Source of the DNA: CAYSIX01 sp964431205
GTDB lineage: Bacteria > Planctomycetota > Phycisphaerae > Phycisphaerales > Phycisphaeraceae
Direction: 5' to 3'
Length of the DNA stretch: 16,253 nt
Assembly (NCBI GenBank): GCA_964431205.1
Contig: CAYSIX010000080.1
Coordinates: forward strand, 1-16,253
Within the stretch, counting starts at the first letter, position 1. Each line of letters begins with the position of its first letter. A model generated the notes under the pieces. It had not been told where the DNA came from. It ran no database searches and saw only the letters and a list, made by a program, of their open reading frames with translations. Both the position numbers and the translations under genes were made by a program. Below, piece after piece: positions 14,034-16,253 of this stretch.

Positions 14034-15074
14034 ATGAACGCCCGACCAACCAGCTCCGGCCGCGACGAGACCGGCGTCACACGCCTGGCGCCCTCGCCCA
14101 CCGGCGCGTTGCACCTGGGCAACGCGCGCACGTTCCTGGTCAACTGGGCGCTGGCGCGGCAGCGCGGCTGGCGCGTCGTCCTGCGCATGGAAGACCTCGA
14201 CGGCCCGCGCGTCAAGCCCGAGGCCACGCAGCAGGCGATCGACGTGATGCGCTGGCTCGGGCTCGACTGGGACCGGGGCCCGCTCGTGCAATCCGACGAC
14301 CTGACGCCCTATCGCGACGCGATGCAGGACCTCATGCAACGCGGCGAGGTCTACCCCTGCCGATGCACACGAAAGGAGATCGAGCGGGCGATGTCCGCGC
14401 CGCACGGCGACGAGCACGAGCTGCGCTACCCGGGCACGTGCCGACCGGCGGCGCGTGTGGCGTTTCGGGCTTCTGGTTTCGAGCCGGCCCAAGGCGCCGA
14501 AGCGTTGGGGGAGTCCGACGGCCAGACGGCGTGGCGGCTGATGGTGCCAGATCACCCGATCCGGTTCGACGACGCGCTGCACGGGCCGCAGGCGATCCAC
14601 GTGCAGCAGCAGGTCGGCGACTTCGTCGTGTACGCCAAGCGCGGGCAGCCCGCGTATCAGCTCGCCGTGGTCGTCGACGACGCGCGTCAGGGCGTGACCG
14701 ACGTCGTGCGCGGCGACGATCTGCTGCGTTCGACCGCGCGGCAGGTCCTGCTGTACGACCGGCTGGGCCTCGGGGACCCGCCGCGCTACTACCATGTGCC
14801 GCTGGTGCTCGGCGAGGACGGCCGACGGCTGGCCAAGCGCCACGGCGACACGCGCCTGCTGCGCTACCGTGACGAGGGCGTGCCGGCCGAGCGCGTGATC
14901 GCGTGGCTGGCGCGGAGCTGCGGGATCGCCGAGGCGGGCGACCGCATGACCGCCGGCGAGTTCGCCGAGCGTTTTCGACTCGACGCCCTGCCGCGGGAAC
15001 CGGTCTCGTGGCGAGATGAAGATGAGGCATGGCTGACCGATTCTCATTCCCGCGCGGGTTCGGCGAGCGGCTGA
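14034..15074 (+). CDS. gluQ: Glutamyl-Q tRNA(Asp) synthetase GluQRS
   Basis: A 346-residue paralogue of the glutamyl-tRNA synthetase catalytic core, without an anticodon-binding domain. It activates glutamate and attaches it to queuosine at position 34 of tRNA(Asp). TRLAPSPTGALHLGNARTFL holds the HIGH-type motif (27-30). RMEDLDGPR is the glutamate-binding segment. The zinc ligands are Cys109, Cys111, Tyr132 and Cys136 (YPCRC...RYPGTC). GDFVVYAKRGQPAYQLAVVVDD is typical of the group, and LAKRHGDTRL replaces KMSKS. The protein is longer than the usual 290-310, with an extra stretch between Cys111 and Tyr132 and another near 140-165. The start is the first ATG after the TACGAT box. The 3' end overlaps the DUF192 gene by 46 bases. 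Confidence 0.94.
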   Translation: MNARPTSSGRDETGVTRLAPSPTGALHLGNARTFLVNWALARQRGWRVVLRMEDLDGPRVKPEATQQAIDVMRWLGLDWDRGPLVQSDDLTPYRDAMQDLMQRGEVYPCRCTRKEIERAMSAPHGDEHELRYPGTCRPAARVAFRASGFEPAQGAEALGESDGQTAWRLMVPDHPIRFDDALHGPQAIHVQQQVGDFVVYAKRGQPAYQLAVVVDDARQGVTDVVRGDDLLRSTARQVLLYDRLGLGDPPRYYHVPLVLGEDGRRLAKRHGDTRLLRYRDEGVPAERVIAWLARSCGIAEAGDRMTAGEFAERFRLDALPREPVSWRDEDEAWLTDSHSRAGSASG

Positions 15075-15568
15075 GCGCGCGGCGCCGGGCAGCGACGGCG
15101 GTGGCGGCGCTGCTGTGCCTGATCGCGTCGCTGTCCGGCGGCTGCGCGAGCGAGGCGACCGCGGCGCGGGACACGCTGCGCGTGAAGCTGAACGGGCGGA
15201 GCTTCGACTTGGAGCTGGCGCTCGACCACGAGACGCGTTACCGCGGGTTATCGGATCGCGAGTCGATCGCCGAGGACGGCGGGATGCTGTTCGTGTTTCC
15301 GACGGCGGCGCCGCGGCAGTTCGTGATGCGGCGGTGCCTGGTGCCGATCGACGTGATCTTCCTGGGCCCGACGGCGCGGGTGGTGTCGATGCACCGGATG
15401 CGGGTGGAGCCGTACGACCGTCCCGAGCACGAGCTGCGGCGGTACTCGAGCGAGTGGCCGGCGCAGTTCGCGATCGAGCTGGCCGGCGGAACGCTGGACG
15501 AGCTGGGCCTGAGCCTGGGCGATCGGGTGGAACTGCCCACGGAGGAGCTTAAGGCCCGCGCCAGGTGA
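15029..15568 (+). CDS. DUF192 family lipoprotein
   Basis: A 179-residue protein. After a basic start, a hydrophobic stretch (about 21-35) ends in SLSGGC, a lipobox that places the lipidated cysteine at Cys39, so it should be a membrane-anchored lipoprotein. The rest is one DUF192 domain: ALDHETRYRGLSDRESIAED, GGMLFVFP, RQFVMRRCLVPIDVIFL, and IELAGGTLDELGLSLGDRVEL. DUF192 proteins are widespread and small, with no firmly known function. The ATG at 15029 lies inside gluQ (46-base overlap), with GATGAGGC before it; no later start keeps the signal sequence, which supports the overlap and suggests translational coupling to gluQ. Confidence 0.9.
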   Translation: MADRFSFPRGFGERLSARRRAATAVAALLCLIASLSGGCASEATAARDTLRVKLNGRSFDLELALDHETRYRGLSDRESIAEDGGMLFVFPTAAPRQFVMRRCLVPIDVIFLGPTARVVSMHRMRVEPYDRPEHELRRYSSEWPAQFAIELAGGTLDELGLSLGDRVELPTEELKARAR

Positions 15569-15606
15569 GTCGATGATCCGGACGGGTCCACCGTTCGGGA
15601 GCGTCG

Positions 15607-16253
15607 ATGCCCTCAAGTCCGATCATCGTGTTGACCGACGCCGCCGGCGGGGAGACAACCCCGGCGGAGGTCTCGGCGATCCTGGAGCTGTGGTCGGTGC
15701 AGCGGCCGCCGATCAAGGTGTTGAACCTGGACGAGGCGGTGGCGACGCCGGCGAAGCTGGACGGCGCGGCGGCGTTCTGGCTGTGGCTGGAGGCGGGCGA
15801 GTCAAACGCGCTGTTCGAGCTGGTGGGGCTGCTGGAAGAGCGGCACGTGCCAACGATGCTGACACGGGCGGGTGAGACCGAGCCGCTGGCGTCGGTGGTG
15901 CACGAGGGGATTCTGGTCTGCCCGCCGGGGACCGAGCCGGCCGTGGCGTGCGCGATGCTCCAGGCGCTGGCCAGCCAGAGCGTGGCGCTTCGGGCGCTGC
16001 GGACCGAGCTGGCGCTGCTGCACGCCCAACAGGGCGGGCTGTGCGACCAGATGGGCAAGATCGACGAGGAGCTTCGCCTGGCGGCTCAGCTCCAGCGCGA
16101 GTTCCTGCCGACGAAGCTGCCGCGGATCGGGCGCGTCGGGTTCGACGTGCTCTGGCGTCCGGCCGGCTACGTCAGCGGCGACATCTACGACGTCATCCCT
16201 GTCGTTCCAGATCAACGAGCTGACGCTGGCGGACGCGCTGGCGCCGGGGCCGG
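15607..16253 (+). CDS. RsbU/SpoIIE-like PP2C phosphatase, partial, frame broken near the end
   Basis: About 196 residues are readable before the frame breaks, and the gene runs off the right edge. Residues 1-125 (MPSSPIIVLTDAAGGETTPA...) look like a degenerate receiver-type domain without a clear phospho-acceptor Asp. A helical linker with IDEELRLAAQLQREFLPTKL (152-171) is the signature of RsbU-type response-regulator phosphatases. WRPAGYVSGDIYDV (183-196) follows, with Asp192 a metal ligand of the PP2C core. Such enzymes dephosphorylate anti-anti-sigma factors. After about 16195 this frame gains A/T third bases and loses sense, while another frame from 16202 reads SFQINELTLADALAPGP with G/C third bases, so an indel or misassembly is likely. 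The ATG at 15607 has GGGAG about 7 bases upstream and lies 38 bases after the DUF192 stop. Confidence 0.8.
   Translation, partial: MPSSPIIVLTDAAGGETTPAEVSAILELWSVQRPPIKVLNLDEAVATPAKLDGAAAFWLWLEAGESNALFELVGLLEERHVPTMLTRAGETEPLASVVHEGILVCPPGTEPAVACAMLQALASQSVALRALRTELALLHAQQGGLCDQMGKIDEELRLAAQLQREFLPTKLPRIGRVGFDVLWRPAGYVSGDIYDVIPVVPDQRADAGGRAGAGA

Noticed and set aside
13295..14227. Upstream extension of the GT2 frame making a 674-residue protein
   Set aside because: The extension is purN read in another frame and has no domain; a GTG with a good ribosome site at 13294 gives a normal GT2 start.
1..16253. CRISPR arrays, tRNA or rRNA genes, transposases, integrases, toxin-antitoxin pairs
   Set aside because: I looked for short regular repeats, cloverleaf-like segments and recombinase motifs and saw none; nearly all sequence is taken up by ordinary genes.

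Overview
The window is a GC-rich, gene-dense fragment that looks like a planctomycete, most likely of the Phycisphaerae. The clues are a PEP-CTERM surface protein carrying a dockerin-like repeat pair, a stand-alone prepilin-type protein ending in the H...FFDGH signature common in planctomycetes, a two-membrane-segment protein with a TPR-like tail, and a SpoIIE/RsbU-like phosphatase. This assignment is inference from gene content. The 100-base run of N (3180-3279) and the broken genes at both ends suggest a scaffold from a draft or metagenome assembly.

Layout. 1-334 (-) is the start of a multi-pass membrane protein of the lysylphosphatidylglycerol synthase TM-region type. 472-852 (+) is a small cupin and 928-1962 (+) a membrane protein with a helical tail. 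1963-4491 (-) is a large secreted repeat protein with dockerin-like and PEP-CTERM ends, interrupted by the assembly gap. It is divergent from a prepilin-type protein (4728-5549, +) across a 236-base region with two facing TTGACA promoters around a small palindrome. Then follow recR (5638-6258), rpoN for sigma-54 (6386-7912) and, directly abutting it, a SAM hydroxide adenosyltransferase (DUF62) gene (7913-8731), all +. A surface-polysaccharide block comes next: a GT2 glycosyltransferase and a zinc-ribbon methyltransferase (8747-10740, -, ATGA overlap), a Wzx-type flippase (10874-12250, +), and a second GT2 (12203-13294, -) that follows purN (13312-14013, -). purN is divergent from gluQ (14034-15074, +), with only 20 bases between the start codons. 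gluQ is followed by an overlapping DUF192 lipoprotein gene (15029-15568, +) and a partial RsbU-like phosphatase gene (15607-16253, +) whose reading frame breaks near 16195-16201.

How they work together. Most genes are housekeeping or envelope functions: DNA repair (recR), alternative sigma factor (rpoN), purine synthesis (purN), tRNA queuosine modification (gluQ), and export or decoration of surface glycans and proteins. I see no CRISPR array, tRNA, rRNA, transposase or obvious horizontally acquired island. The most interesting signals are regulatory and structural: repeated -10-like hexamers 6-8 bases before start codons (candidate leaderless transcripts), overlapping divergent -10 boxes between purN and gluQ, the palindromic divergent promoter at 4588-4666, and the recent internal duplication that broke the assembly of the PEP-CTERM gene. 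I did not find a clearly new multi-gene system.
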